From positions 1 to 64,000 of the forward strand of contig CAMNSS010000016.1 of NCBI GenBank assembly GCA_946555345.1: a stretch of 64,000 nucleotides of DNA. Direction: 5' to 3'. The notes beneath the pieces are model-generated. The model did not search any database. It had not been told where the DNA came from and saw only the letters and a list, made by a program, of their open reading frames with translations. Below, piece by piece: positions 51,325 through 61,223 of the stretch (position 1 is its first letter; each line of letters opens with the position of its first letter). Position numbers and translations under genes: made by a program. Source of the stretch: an uncultured Eubacterium sp. (GTDB lineage Bacteria; Bacillota; Clostridia; Peptostreptococcales; Anaerovoracaceae).

Positions 51325-53990
51325 AGCTGTTCTTTCAGTTCCTCTAATATTTTTAACGCTTCTGATGGCGTTGTATGCATCAGGTCAAGGGATTTCAGCC
51401 TGCTTACCATTGGATCTGGGAGCGATGCGAAGAGCGAAAGCTGCATTTCCCCATTTGCTGTCCCGCCTTTGGCGGATTCGTTTCCCTGCGATGCTCCCTG
51501 CGGGGTTTCATATGATGCCCCGCGTGGCGTCCCGCCAAGGGATTGGCGGGCTTTGCCGCTTCCGCTTTCCAGCTCGAAAAGCCGTTCTTTTGCCCGTTCC
51601 AGAAGTTCCCGCGGCGCTCCTGCCAGCTTCGCTACGTGGATTCCATAGCTTCTGCTGGCGCTGCCCTTCACGATTTTATGGAGAAACACGATATTTCCGT
51701 TTTCCTCGGCGACATCCACATTGAGATTCGTAACGCCTTCCAGCGTCCCTTCCAGGCTCGTCATTTCATGGTAATGGGTCGCAAACAGCGTTCTTATTTT
51801 GCGGTTTGGCTTGCACAGGTATTCCGATGCGGCAAAGGCGATGGAAAGGCCGTCGTATGTACTCGTTCCCCTGCCGATTTCATCCAGGATTACCAGGCTT
51901 TTTTCGGTCGCCGTATTCAAAATATATGCCAGCTCGCTCATCTCCACGAAGAATGTACTCTGTCCCCGCGCCAGGTTATCGGATGCGCCGATCCGGGTGA
52001 ATATCCGGTCGCATACGCCGATATGAGCGCTTTCACATGGGATAAAGCATCCGGCTTGCGCCATTAAGACCATCAGCGCAGTTTGGCGCATATAAGTGGA
52101 TTTGCCGGCCATGTTCGGACCTGTGATCAAGAGCAGGCTCTGGTCTGTCCGGTTGAGATAAGTATCGTTGCTGACAAAAATACCATCGCGGATCGTCTGT
52201 TCAATGACGGGATGGCGTCCCTTGTGAATAGCCAGTGTATCGCTTGCGTCAACCTCCGGTTTGACATAATCGTTCTTTTCACTGACCTCTGCGAAGGAAA
52301 GTAGCGCGTCAAGCTCTGCAATTGCCCTGGAGGTCGCCTGGATTTCCCTGATATGCGCATGCAGCTTCTGCCGCACTTCGATGAAAAGCTCGTATTCCAT
52401 CTGGTTGATTTTCGATTCGGCGTTGAGTACCAGGCGTTCCGTATCCTTTAGTTCAGGCGTGATGAACCGCTCGCAATTTACCAGCGTCTGCTTTCGGATA
52501 TAATTGTCCGGAATCAAATCGTAGTAGGATTTAGTCACCTCGAGATAGTAGCCGAACACCTTGTTATAGCCCACCTTGAGGTTCTTGATCCCCGTGCGCT
52601 GCCGCTCTGTTCCTTCCAGCCCGGCAATCCAGTCCTGTGCATCCTTGATCGAGGCTTTCAGCTCATCCAGCTCCGCAGAAAATCCAGGCTTTATGATACC
52701 GCCCTCCTTGATCGTAAACGGCGGGTCTTCCACGATGCTCGCATCGATTAAGCTGTAGACTTGCTCCAGCGAATGCATTTCCTGGGTTAATGCATGGAGC
52801 AAATTTGCATCAGCATCTTTTAATTCCTCTTTGATATCCGGTATGACGGCGCATGAGTTCCGCAATGCAACCAGGTCTTTTCCATTGGCTGTGCCGCAAG
52901 CGATCCGCCCGGTCAGCCGTTCAAAATCATAGATGCGCTTTAAATGTTCTTTGAGGTTGTTCCTAGTCAAGATACCATCCAAAAGCGCCTCCACCGCATC
53001 CAGCCTGTCCCGTATTTTTTCCACATGGTTCAGGGGTTCCCGGATCCACTGCTTTAACTTTCGCGATCCCATCGCAGTATTCGTCTTATCGAGTACGCCT
53101 AAAAGAGACCCGTTCCGCTTCTTTTCAAAAAGAGTCTCCGTAAGCTCCAGGTTTTTAATCGTGGATTTATCCAGCGACATATGCTGGTTTATGGAATAGG
53201 TATTGAGGTCGGCGATGTGATCTAAGCTGTTTTTCTGGTTTTCCAGAAGATAGAGGAGCAAAGCGCCCAGCGCCGCCTCGGAAACGGAGTCCTCTTCGAT
53301 CCCCAGCCCGAGGAGAGCGGATACTTTAAACTGCCGCTTAATAGCGTCCCTCACCGCCTCCGTCCGGTAATACGATTCCCCGATCATATTAAAATAAGCC
53401 TCTGTGGCAGGCTTCATCTCTTCCGCATCGATCGCATCGCAGGTCGCAGCGTTCATGATCACTTCCCGGGCATTGATTTTCACCAGCTCGTTTAGCAAGC
53501 TCTCGCGGCGCCCCGCTTCGGAAAGCGCCGTGAGGCATATTTCTCCGGTCGATACATCGCAGTACGCAATGCCGATCGATGCATCGTCTGCATAGACGGA
53601 TGCAATGTAATTGTTTTCCGTTTCTTTCAGCATCGCACTGCTGACGACTGTACCCGGTGTTACGATCTGTATGACCTCGCGTTTGACGATGCCCTTTGCT
53701 GCCGCCGCATCTTCTACCTGCTCGCAGATTGCCACTTTATAGCCGCGCTCTACAAGGCGGGCGATGTACGTTTCGGCAGAATGGAAAGGAACTCCGCACA
53801 TGGGAGCCCTTTCTTCCATACCACAATTTTTTCCTGTCAGTGTCAGTTCCAGTTCACGGGATGCAGTATCCGCATCATCAAAAAACATTTCATAAAAATC
53901 ACCGAGCCTGAAAAACAGGATACAATCCTGGTAGCCTTTCTTGATATCCATATATTGCTGCATCATCGGTGATAGCTTTGGCGCTGCCAT
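51321..53990 (-). CDS. mutS: DNA mismatch repair protein MutS
   Basis: 889 residues. Mismatch-reading FYEMFFDDA near residue 30, Walker A TGPNMAGKSTYMRQ, Walker B LVILDEIGRGTSTYDG and ATHYHEM are intact. Near the C-terminus a G/S/T-rich stretch leads to QLSLF, which matches a beta-clamp binding motif. It follows the aminotransferase gene by 18 bases in the same direction. Confidence 0.97.
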   Translation of the reverse strand: MAAPKLSPMMQQYMDIKKGYQDCILFFRLGDFYEMFFDDADTASRELELTLTGKNCGMEERAPMCGVPFHSAETYIARLVERGYKVAICEQVEDAAAAKGIVKREVIQIVTPGTVVSSAMLKETENNYIASVYADDASIGIAYCDVSTGEICLTALSEAGRRESLLNELVKINAREVIMNAATCDAIDAEEMKPATEAYFNMIGESYYRTEAVRDAIKRQFKVSALLGLGIEEDSVSEAALGALLLYLLENQKNSLDHIADLNTYSINQHMSLDKSTIKNLELTETLFEKKRNGSLLGVLDKTNTAMGSRKLKQWIREPLNHVEKIRDRLDAVEALLDGILTRNNLKEHLKRIYDFERLTGRIACGTANGKDLVALRNSCAVIPDIKEELKDADANLLHALTQEMHSLEQVYSLIDASIVEDPPFTIKEGGIIKPGFSAELDELKASIKDAQDWIAGLEGTERQRTGIKNLKVGYNKVFGYYLEVTKSYYDLIPDNYIRKQTLVNCERFITPELKDTERLVLNAESKINQMEYELFIEVRQKLHAHIREIQATSRAIAELDALLSFAEVSEKNDYVKPEVDASDTLAIHKGRHPVIEQTIRDGIFVSNDTYLNRTDQSLLLITGPNMAGKSTYMRQTALMVLMAQAGCFIPCESAHIGVCDRIFTRIGASDNLARGQSTFFVEMSELAYILNTATEKSLVILDEIGRGTSTYDGLSIAFAASEYLCKPNRKIRTLFATHYHEMTSLEGTLEGVTNLNVDVAEENGNIVFLHKIVKGSASRSYGIHVAKLAGAPRELLERAKERLFELESGSGKARQSLGGTPRGASYETPQGASQGNESAKGGTANGEMQLSLFASLPDPMVSRLKSLDLMHTTPSEALKILEELKEQL

Positions 53991-54008
53991 TGTCGTATAA
54001 CCTCGTTT

Positions 54009-55199
54009 CTATCTGTTGTTGTATGCTTCCATGCCCAGCCTGATCAGCTCTACGCCCCGCCTCATATCCTCTTGTTTCAGCACATAGGCGATGCGGATTT
54101 CATCCTTGCCCAGCCCAGGCGTTCCATAAAACCCGGCCGCTGGCGTAAACATAACGGATTCGCCGTTGTCTTCAAATTCCGTCAATAGATACATCAAAAA
54201 ATCCTCTACGTTTTCAATCGGAAGCTTAGCCGTCAGGTAAAATGCGCCGCCCGGTTTCTGGCATACGACTCCAGGAATCTTCATCAGTTCTTCGTATACC
54301 ACGTCCCGCCTTGCTTCGTACTCCGCTTTTACCGCATCATAGTATGTCTTGTCGAGCTGGTAAAGCGCGGCTGCGCCGACTTGGTCCAGGGTCGGACAGC
54401 ACAGCCTGCCCTGTGCGAGCTTCATGATTGCGTCCATCAGGCCGGCATTTTTGCTGGCAATGCAGCCGATCCTGGCCCCGCAAGCGGAAAAACGCTTGGA
54501 AATGGAGTCGATGATGATCACCCTGTCCGCCAGGCTGGAAATCATGCCAAATGAAGTGACAGATCTATCGTCATATGCAAATTCCCGGTATACTTCATCT
54601 GCGATGATCCATAAGTCATGCGCTTTTGCGATATCCCCGATGAGCTGCATATCCTCTAATGTAAGAACCCTTCCCGTCGGGTTGCCCGGGCTGATACAGC
54701 AGATCGCTTTTGTCTTAGGCGTGATGGCGGCTTCGATCAGCTCCTTTTTCGCATAATCGTAGCCTTCCTCCGCTTTGGTCGTCAATGGGACGACTTTCCC
54801 GCCGGCAGCGGTGATGAACGTATGGTAATTGGTATAAAACGGTTCTGCGATGAGAACTTCATCGCCAGGATTCAGGATCGACGTGAAAACCATATTGAGC
54901 GCTTCCGAGCCTCCATTGGTTATCATGAGGTCTTTTCTCCCAAAATCCATGCCATATCCCTTGAAGTAATTGGAAATCGCATCCTGCAAAACGGTTTCCC
55001 CGCCTGACTCCGAATATGCGATTACTTTTTTGTCAAAGCTCTTGATGGCTTCCATGAAGCATGGGGGCGTTTCGATATCCGGCTGCCCGATATTAAGGTG
55101 ATAAATCTTCTTGCCTTTTCCTTCCGCTTCAATCGCGTACACATTGAATTTTCTGATCGGCGAATGCCCCATTGCCTCCACTCTCTTTGATAACTGCAT
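54009..55199 (-). CDS. Class I/II aminotransferase (aspartate aminotransferase-like)
   Basis: A 396-residue PLP enzyme: YHLNIGQPDIETPP, NGGSEALNMVF, SPGNPTGRVLT, DEVYREFAYD and the lysine motif IDSISKRFSACGARIG with SKRFS. The family includes aspartate, aromatic and branched-chain aminotransferases; the substrate is not fixed by sequence alone. It is the first gene of the mutS-mutL-miaA transcription unit, 18 bases before mutS. Confidence 0.92.
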   Translation of the reverse strand: MQLSKRVEAMGHSPIRKFNVYAIEAEGKGKKIYHLNIGQPDIETPPCFMEAIKSFDKKVIAYSESGGETVLQDAISNYFKGYGMDFGRKDLMITNGGSEALNMVFTSILNPGDEVLIAEPFYTNYHTFITAAGGKVVPLTTKAEEGYDYAKKELIEAAITPKTKAICCISPGNPTGRVLTLEDMQLIGDIAKAHDLWIIADEVYREFAYDDRSVTSFGMISSLADRVIIIDSISKRFSACGARIGCIASKNAGLMDAIMKLAQGRLCCPTLDQVGAAALYQLDKTYYDAVKAEYEARRDVVYEELMKIPGVVCQKPGGAFYLTAKLPIENVEDFLMYLLTEFEDNGESVMFTPAAGFYGTPGLGKDEIRIAYVLKQEDMRRGVELIRLGMEAYNNR

Positions 55200-55315
55200 T
55201 TCTTTCCTCTCCTTTTACTCTAAAATCATTTTTATAATGCAGGAAATCCGCTTACGGTTATTCCCTGCGTTTCAGCAAAGCCAGCCGCAAAAAAAGAGCG
55301 GCAAGGTCAGCCTTT

Positions 55316-56107
55316 CTATACAAGCTCCCGGTGGGAGTCTGCAACAACCTGATCGATGTTCGGCATCTGCTCGGCAGGCGATTTTTTCATATATAAAAGG
55401 TATTCGATGTTTCCTTTCGTTCCGGTTATCGGGGAATATGTCAGTCCGTGGCTGTAAAGCCCGTTATCAAGGCCATAGCTGACGACGTTTTGGATCACCT
55501 CTTGCTGTACGTTCGCATCCCTGACGATCCCCTTTTTCCCCACCTGGCTTCTGCCTGCTTCAAATTGTGGTTTTACGAGACAGACAAGGCTTCCTTCCTT
55601 GGAAAGGAGCTTCGCCGCTACCGGCAGGACTAGCCGCAGGGAAATAAAGGACACGTCGATGCTGATGAAGTCCAGCTCCGCATCGACGGCGTCCAGCTCC
55701 AGATACCGCACATTGGTTTTTTCCAGATTCACGACCCGCGGGTCATTCCGTAGCTTCCAGTCGAGCTGTCCGTAGCCTACATCTATTGCGAAAACTTTAG
55801 ATGCGCCCTTTTGCAGCATACAGTCCGTAAAACCGCCCGTCGATGCGCCGATGTCGGCTGCTGTCGCCCCGCTGAGGGAAAAATCAAAGGCTTTAAGCGC
55901 CTTTTCCAGTTTCAGCCCGCCCCGGCTCACATAGGGACACAAATCTTCTTTTACGGTGATTTCCGCATCCTTTTTAACAGGCGTTCCCGGTTTGTCGATC
56001 CGCTGGCCGTCAACGTAGATCAATCCGGCCATGACGGATGCTTTCGCTTTTTCCCTGGAGGAAAACAAATTCCGTTCCGTCAAGATAACATCCAGCCTAT
56101 CTTTCAA
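55316..56107 (-). CDS. tlyA: TlyA family rRNA 2'-O-methyltransferase
   Basis: A 263-residue protein with an N-terminal S4 RNA-binding domain (RLDVILTERNLFSSREKAK) and an FtsJ-like methyltransferase domain (AADIGASTGGFTDCMLQKGA, LDFISIDVSFISL, VKPQFEAGR). In other bacteria TlyA methylates ribosomal RNA and affects capreomycin sensitivity. The start TTG at 56107 overlaps the dxs stop by 11 bases and fits the usual TlyA length; the frame stays open further upstream inside dxs but that part is shadow. Confidence 0.93.
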   Translation of the reverse strand: MKDRLDVILTERNLFSSREKAKASVMAGLIYVDGQRIDKPGTPVKKDAEITVKEDLCPYVSRGGLKLEKALKAFDFSLSGATAADIGASTGGFTDCMLQKGASKVFAIDVGYGQLDWKLRNDPRVVNLEKTNVRYLELDAVDAELDFISIDVSFISLRLVLPVAAKLLSKEGSLVCLVKPQFEAGRSQVGKKGIVRDANVQQEVIQNVVSYGLDNGLYSHGLTYSPITGTKGNIEYLLYMKKSPAEQMPNIDQVVADSHRELV

Positions 56108-57953
56108 GTTCCTGTAATATCCTTTCTGCGATGGATTCTGCGTCCATGCCATATTTATGGTACAGTTCCCCGCTCGTTCCGTGTTCGATAAAATCATTCG
56201 GCCATCCGATGTTAACGATCTTAACAGGAGCGTTTGCCAGCAAAGCATTGATTGCTTCCCCTGCGCCGCCTTCCAATATATTGTCCTCCAGCGTAACGAT
56301 CAGCGGAAATTCTTCCGCAGACCTGCGCAGATGCTCCGCATCGAGCGGTTTTACAAACGTCATATCGACCACGCTCACATCGATATTTTTTTCCGCAAGG
56401 AGATCGGCGGCTTCCATGGCCTTTTCCGCCATTGTGCCGACCGCCCAGATTTCCAGGGCGCTGCCTTCCCGCAGTTTTTGCGCCTTGCCTATATGTAGCT
56501 CCTGTGCCTCGTCCAGCAGCAAGGCCGCTGCCCTCGGATAGCGGATTGCGCACGGATGTCCCAGCGCCGCCGCAAAGTCCATCATCGCCGTTAGCTGGCC
56601 GCCATCCCGGGGCGCCATGATCGTCAGGTTCGGGATGTGCCGCAGGTAGCTTAAATCGTATATCCCGTGGTGGGTTTCCCCGTCCGCCCCGACAATCCCG
56701 GCGCGGTCGATGCAGAATACGACGGGCAAATCCTGAAGGCACACGTCTTCCATGATCTGGTCGTAGCTTCTCTGCAGGAAAGTGGAATATATGGCGACAA
56801 ACGGCTTCATGCCCGCTTTGGCAAGCCCCGCCGCAAATGTTACCGCATGGCTCTCTGCGATTCCGACGTCAAACGTCCTTGCAGGAAATTTTTTATGGAA
56901 GGAGGAAAGCCCGGTTCCCTCCAGCATGGCTGCGCCTACCGCAACGATCCGCTTATCATGGCTGGCCATGTCCGAAAGCTTATCGCCAAATGCTTGCGAA
57001 TAGGATTTTGCGCCGGGCGCTTTCCGCGGCAGTCCCGTCTCCATATGGAACGGCCCGATCCCGTGGAACTGATCCGGTTTTTCTTCCGCCTTGCTATAGC
57101 CTTTTCCTTTTTGCGTAATTGCATGGATCAGTACCGGACCTTTGATATTTTTGGCAAGCGCAAACGTCTCGCACAATTCTTTGATATTGTGTCCGTTCAC
57201 CGGACCGAAATATTTAAATCCCAGTTCTTCAAACAATGCGCCGTCGATCACTGCGTATTTGATAAAATCCCTCGTGTGCTGCATTCCGGCTACAACGCCT
57301 TCCCCGATCAGCGGCACGCGGGAAACATTCTTCTTGATTTGCTCCTTGATGGAGATGTATTTCCCTGAGCTTCGCAGCTTTCCCAGGTATTTGGAAAATC
57401 CGCCGGTATTCTTGGAAATGGACATTCCGTTATCGTTGAGCACGACGATCATATTGCTGTTGAGCGCCGCCGCATTGTTCATGGCCTCAAATGCCATGCC
57501 GCCTGTCATTGCGCCGTCTCCGATGATGGATACTACTTTGTAATCCTCCCCGGCAAGGTCTCTTGCGGTGGCCATGCCCAGCCCGAGTGAAATCGATGTA
57601 CTGCTATGGCCTGTATTGAAAATATCGTGTTCGCTTTCCCTTGTCTTCGGAAAACCGCTCAAGCCTTCCATTTGCCGCAGGGTATCAAACTGCTCCATGC
57701 GTCCTGTCAGTATTTTATGGACGTACGTCTGGTGCCCTACGTCCCAGATCAGCTTGTCGGTGGGGGAATCAAAGCTTCTATGCAACGCTGCGGTAAGTTC
57801 TACAATGCCGAGATTTGATGCCAGGTGGCCTCCTGTTTTAGAAACCTCTTCCACTAAAAAATCCCGTACTTCATAGGTGAGAAGCTCCAGTTCGTCATAG
57901 CTCATGCGCTTTAGGTCTTTCGGGAACTGGTGCTTCGCCAAATAGTTGTTCAT
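56097..57953 (-). CDS. dxs: 1-deoxy-D-xylulose-5-phosphate synthase
   Basis: First enzyme of the MEP isoprenoid pathway. 618 residues with the thiamine diphosphate motif IGDGAMTGGMAFEAMNNA near residue 150 and DRAGIVGADGETHHG near 420. It follows ispA directly (one base between stop and start), so precursor supply and prenyl chain synthesis are coupled. Confidence 0.97.
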   Translation of the reverse strand: MNNYLAKHQFPKDLKRMSYDELELLTYEVRDFLVEEVSKTGGHLASNLGIVELTAALHRSFDSPTDKLIWDVGHQTYVHKILTGRMEQFDTLRQMEGLSGFPKTRESEHDIFNTGHSSTSISLGLGMATARDLAGEDYKVVSIIGDGAMTGGMAFEAMNNAAALNSNMIVVLNDNGMSISKNTGGFSKYLGKLRSSGKYISIKEQIKKNVSRVPLIGEGVVAGMQHTRDFIKYAVIDGALFEELGFKYFGPVNGHNIKELCETFALAKNIKGPVLIHAITQKGKGYSKAEEKPDQFHGIGPFHMETGLPRKAPGAKSYSQAFGDKLSDMASHDKRIVAVGAAMLEGTGLSSFHKKFPARTFDVGIAESHAVTFAAGLAKAGMKPFVAIYSTFLQRSYDQIMEDVCLQDLPVVFCIDRAGIVGADGETHHGIYDLSYLRHIPNLTIMAPRDGGQLTAMMDFAAALGHPCAIRYPRAAALLLDEAQELHIGKAQKLREGSALEIWAVGTMAEKAMEAADLLAEKNIDVSVVDMTFVKPLDAEHLRRSAEEFPLIVTLEDNILEGGAGEAINALLANAPVKIVNIGWPNDFIEHGTSGELYHKYGMDAESIAERILQELER

Positions 57954-57954
57954 G

Positions 57955-58851
57955 TTAATTACCCCTTATTGCCAGCTGTTTTGCCAGTTTTGTAAATACT
58001 TCTGCATTATCATAATATTGCTCCAATGCACCGATCGCTGTATTTGTCAGCGTTTCCAGCCATTTTCTGGATTCCTCCAGTCCGTAGATCGCAGGGTAAG
58101 TCGCTTTCTTATTGATCAAGTCCATTCCTGCTTTCTTTCCCATTTCCTCTTCCAGTCCTTCGACATCGAGGATGTCGTCCCGGATCTGGAACGCAAGCCC
58201 TAAGTTCTCCGCAAAGACGGTCAGGTTGGAAAGCATTTCATCATCGGGATTTCCCAGGTGCGCACCGGCCCGCACGGCGGCCACGATTAGCGCAGAGGTT
58301 TTCGTAATATGGATGTAATCCAGCATTTCTTTGGAAGAAGATCTGTCCATCGCCTCCATGTCTGCCACTTGCCCCGCAACAATGCCGCGGCAGCCGGCGC
58401 CTTTGGTGATTTCATAAGATGCGTTTACCCGTTTTTTCAGGGCGGCAGCATTGTCAAAATAGAGAATCATATCCCGGTTCATCGCTTCATATGCGGCGGA
58501 TTGCAATCCGTCGCCCGCTAAAATTGCCATCGCTTCCCCATAGACCTTGTGATTGGTCGGCACGCCGCGCCGCAGGTCGTCATCGTCCATGCAAGGCAAA
58601 TCATCATGAATCAACGAATACGTGTGAATGTATTCAATGGCGCAAGCATAAGGCAATGCATCCTCCACTTTTCCGCCGCAAAAATCACAGGCCGCCAGCA
58701 AAAGCACCGGGCGAATCCGTTTCCCGCCAGCGGTCAAGCTGTACTTCATCGCTTCGTAGAGCGTTATGCTTTTGTGATCCACGTCCGGTATAAAATCCAT
58801 TAGATGTTTTTCGACAAGATCCTTGTAATCTTCAAACGTATAATCCTCCAT
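57955..58851 (-). CDS. ispA: Polyprenyl (farnesyl/geranyl) diphosphate synthase
   Basis: 298 residues. The first aspartate-rich motif is IHDDLPCMDDDDLRRG near residue 80 and the second is FQIRDDILDVEG near 220. Two residues upstream of the first motif are typical of short-chain (C15) enzymes. Strong ribosome binding site TAAGGAGGTG. It is in the usual xseA-xseB-ispA-dxs-tlyA order. Confidence 0.95.
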   Translation of the reverse strand: MEDYTFEDYKDLVEKHLMDFIPDVDHKSITLYEAMKYSLTAGGKRIRPVLLLAACDFCGGKVEDALPYACAIEYIHTYSLIHDDLPCMDDDDLRRGVPTNHKVYGEAMAILAGDGLQSAAYEAMNRDMILYFDNAAALKKRVNASYEITKGAGCRGIVAGQVADMEAMDRSSSKEMLDYIHITKTSALIVAAVRAGAHLGNPDDEMLSNLTVFAENLGLAFQIRDDILDVEGLEEEMGKKAGMDLINKKATYPAIYGLEESRKWLETLTNTAIGALEQYYDNAEVFTKLAKQLAIRGN

Positions 58852-58862
58852 GGCACACCTCC

Positions 58863-59048
58863 TTATTTCGTAAGGGTTTCAATTTTCTGGCTTGCTTTTT
58901 CTAAAATATCATTGCATTCGTTGTAATATTTTATGCCTTCTTCATAGCTTTTGATGGCATCCGCCAAGGAAATTTCTTCCGATTTCAGCTTTTGCGAAGC
59001 CTCTTCGAGCTTTTTTAACATCGTTTCAAAATCTTTCTGTCCGCCCAT
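58863..59048 (-). CDS. xseB: Exodeoxyribonuclease VII small subunit
   Basis: A 61-residue coiled helical protein: DFETMLKKLEEASQKLKSEE then SLADAIKSYEEGIKYYNECN. It partners XseA, whose stop is one base away. Confidence 0.95.
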   Translation of the reverse strand: MGGQKDFETMLKKLEEASQKLKSEEISLADAIKSYEEGIKYYNECNDILEKASQKIETLTK

Positions 59049-59049
59049 C

Positions 59050-60264
59050 TTACCGCTCCTTTCCGGCGTTCGTTACCAAAGCCTTTGCGAACCCTTTCGC
59101 CGCTTCTATCGTTATCATCTGATCCTGTTTGAGGAGCGAGGCGTCTTTGACGATAGTCCCCGCTTCATCCGTAACCACGGAATATCCTTTTCGTAGAATC
59201 CGTTTCGGGTCTGCTCCGTCCAGCGTTTCTTTTAGAAGCGCAAGCCTGTGGCGGCATTCGCTGATTTTGCCGGCCGCTTGTTTTTCCATTTCTGCCCGGA
59301 TCGTCCCGGTCCGCATCTGCTCCATGGCAATGCGGCCCTGAATATCCCGCCCAAAGCTATGGGGATTGCAAAGCGCAAGCGCTTTTCGCCGGTCCTCCAT
59401 CACCATCCGCAGGTTTCGTTTCATCTCAATCTGTAATTCCGTCAAATGTTCCCGCAGAAGGAAGGTGTCGGGAACTGCTTGATTTGCGGCCGCTGTCGGC
59501 GTTTCCGCCCGCAGGTCAGCGACGAAATCAGCGATCGTAAAATCCGTTTCATGGCCGACGGCAGAGATAACGGGAATTTGGGAACGGAAAATGCTCCTGG
59601 CTACGATTTCTTCGTTAAATGCCCACAGGTCTTCGGCAGAACCGCCGCCTCTTCCGACGATCATCACGTCTACATCCCTATGGTTCTCGTTCAGGTCGTC
59701 GATTGCGGCGGAAATCTCCCCTGCGGCATTCACGCCCTGGACCAGAACGGGATAAATGAGGATATCCACATAATCGTTCTTTTGCCGGATGATCTTCTGG
59801 ATGTCCCGCACGGCAGCGCCGGAACTGGACGTGACCACCGCCACTTTATGCGGAAAGCCTGGAATGGCTTTTTTATGCTTCTGGGCAAAGAGTCCTTCCG
59901 CTTCCAGCTTCGCTTTTAACCGTGCGAAAGCCGCCGCTAAATCACCTTGTCCGGCCGCTTCGATCACGCTGATGTTAATCGAATACTGCCCGTTTGGAAT
60001 ATGCAGGTAGATGAAACCATGCACGATGACTTCCATACCTTCCTCCAATTCAAAATCGAGGCAGGCATATTTATCGCCGCTCAAAAAACAGCGGATGCTG
60101 CTCGCCTGGTCCTTCAAGGAAAAATAAGCATGCGCATTTCTGCCGGGTTTTCTAAAATTGGAAATTTCCCCTATGACCGAAAGATTGCCGAGCATTGGAT
60201 CGGTCTGGAGAATCCTCTTGATATAATTATTTAATTGCGATACCTTTACTGGTTTCACCGCCAT
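59050..60264 (-). CDS. xseA: Exodeoxyribonuclease VII large subunit
   Basis: 404 residues. An OB-fold DNA-binding N-terminus (VSQLNNYIKRILQTDPML, GEISNF) followed by the catalytic region (VVTSSSGAAVRDI, VMIVGRGGGSAEDLWAFN, ISAVGHETDFTIADFVADLR with TPTAAA). GGGAGG precedes the ATG. It overlaps the TsaD-like gene by 10 bases. Confidence 0.96.
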   Translation of the reverse strand: MAVKPVKVSQLNNYIKRILQTDPMLGNLSVIGEISNFRKPGRNAHAYFSLKDQASSIRCFLSGDKYACLDFELEEGMEVIVHGFIYLHIPNGQYSINISVIEAAGQGDLAAAFARLKAKLEAEGLFAQKHKKAIPGFPHKVAVVTSSSGAAVRDIQKIIRQKNDYVDILIYPVLVQGVNAAGEISAAIDDLNENHRDVDVMIVGRGGGSAEDLWAFNEEIVARSIFRSQIPVISAVGHETDFTIADFVADLRAETPTAAANQAVPDTFLLREHLTELQIEMKRNLRMVMEDRRKALALCNPHSFGRDIQGRIAMEQMRTGTIRAEMEKQAAGKISECRHRLALLKETLDGADPKRILRKGYSVVTDEAGTIVKDASLLKQDQMITIEAAKGFAKALVTNAGKER

Positions 60265-61223
60265 AATCGCTTTCCTCCCAGCAATGCAACCCCCACAGCG
60301 TTATCCTGCGATAAATCATTTTGGCCGAATACAGCCGTTATGCCCATTTTCCCGAGCCTTGCTGGCAATCGTTTCCTGATATACTGGCTGGAGGCTACGC
60401 CGCCTGCCATAAGAACTTTTCCGATCCCTGTTTTTTCCGCGCCTTGCAAAATCATTTTTTCCATGGCGTCCGTGATTTTGTCGAAGATTTCCCGGATCAG
60501 GGGATTGCGGTCATTCATAGCAGGCAAAAGGTTCTTGGCCTGCGTATCAATGCCGGAAAGATTCAGCCATGCATCCTTTACCTTGACTTGCGTTAAAGCG
60601 GCGCTGGCATATTCCGTATGCAATGCGATTTCATCCATTTCAGCGCCTGCCGGAAAGCCCATCCCCAAGGCTACGCCCGCCCGGTCCAGCACCTGTCCGA
60701 AGGAGATGTCCTTCGAGCCTCCTGCAATAACGATCTCATATCCAGCTTCTTGCGGATCTTTTTCCGTAACTTGCAAGAGTTCGCTCGTTCCGCCGGAAAA
60801 ATGGCAAGCGAGAAATGTGCGCTCTTCCTGCAAGGAAGAAAAGGCTTTTATCGCTTCGATATGTCCCTCTTGGTGCGAAAAGCCGGCGATCGGGATGCGC
60901 ATTGCCGCCGCCAGCGTCCTGCCATAGCCTTCCCCTGCGAGGAAAACCGGCATATACGAACTTTCGCAAGGGCGCGGTTTCGCAGAATATGCGATGGCGT
61001 CAAATGTGCCTTGGAAGCCATTGCGGAACGTTTCCATCATTTCGGGCAGATTTTTCATATGCTGAAACAAGGCGTCCGACTGCCGCAGGCCTCGTTCCCC
61101 TGGTTTTACGGCTAAAAAGCGGCGGTCGTCGTAAACCACCGACCGACGCCTGTCCGTTACGGCGATCGACGTCTTGTAATTGCTCGTATCGATCCCTAAT
61201 ATATATCGCTCATTCATCTTCAT
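60255..61223 (-). CDS. Divergent TsaD/Kae1-like protein
   Basis: A 322-residue ASKHA-fold protein. It starts ILGIDTSNYKTSIAVTD and has a metal site FSHQEGHIEA (HxxGH type), LACHFSGGTSELLQV and VLMAGGVASSQYIRKRL, which are the Kae1/TsaD landmarks. It differs from true TsaD in many conserved blocks, so it is probably the paralogue seen in many Clostridia beside nusB and not the tRNA t6A enzyme itself. Function unknown. Its start overlaps nusB's stop. Confidence 0.82.
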   Translation of the reverse strand: MKMNERYILGIDTSNYKTSIAVTDRRRSVVYDDRRFLAVKPGERGLRQSDALFQHMKNLPEMMETFRNGFQGTFDAIAYSAKPRPCESSYMPVFLAGEGYGRTLAAAMRIPIAGFSHQEGHIEAIKAFSSLQEERTFLACHFSGGTSELLQVTEKDPQEAGYEIVIAGGSKDISFGQVLDRAGVALGMGFPAGAEMDEIALHTEYASAALTQVKVKDAWLNLSGIDTQAKNLLPAMNDRNPLIREIFDKITDAMEKMILQGAEKTGIGKVLMAGGVASSQYIRKRLPARLGKMGITAVFGQNDLSQDNAVGVALLGGKRLWR

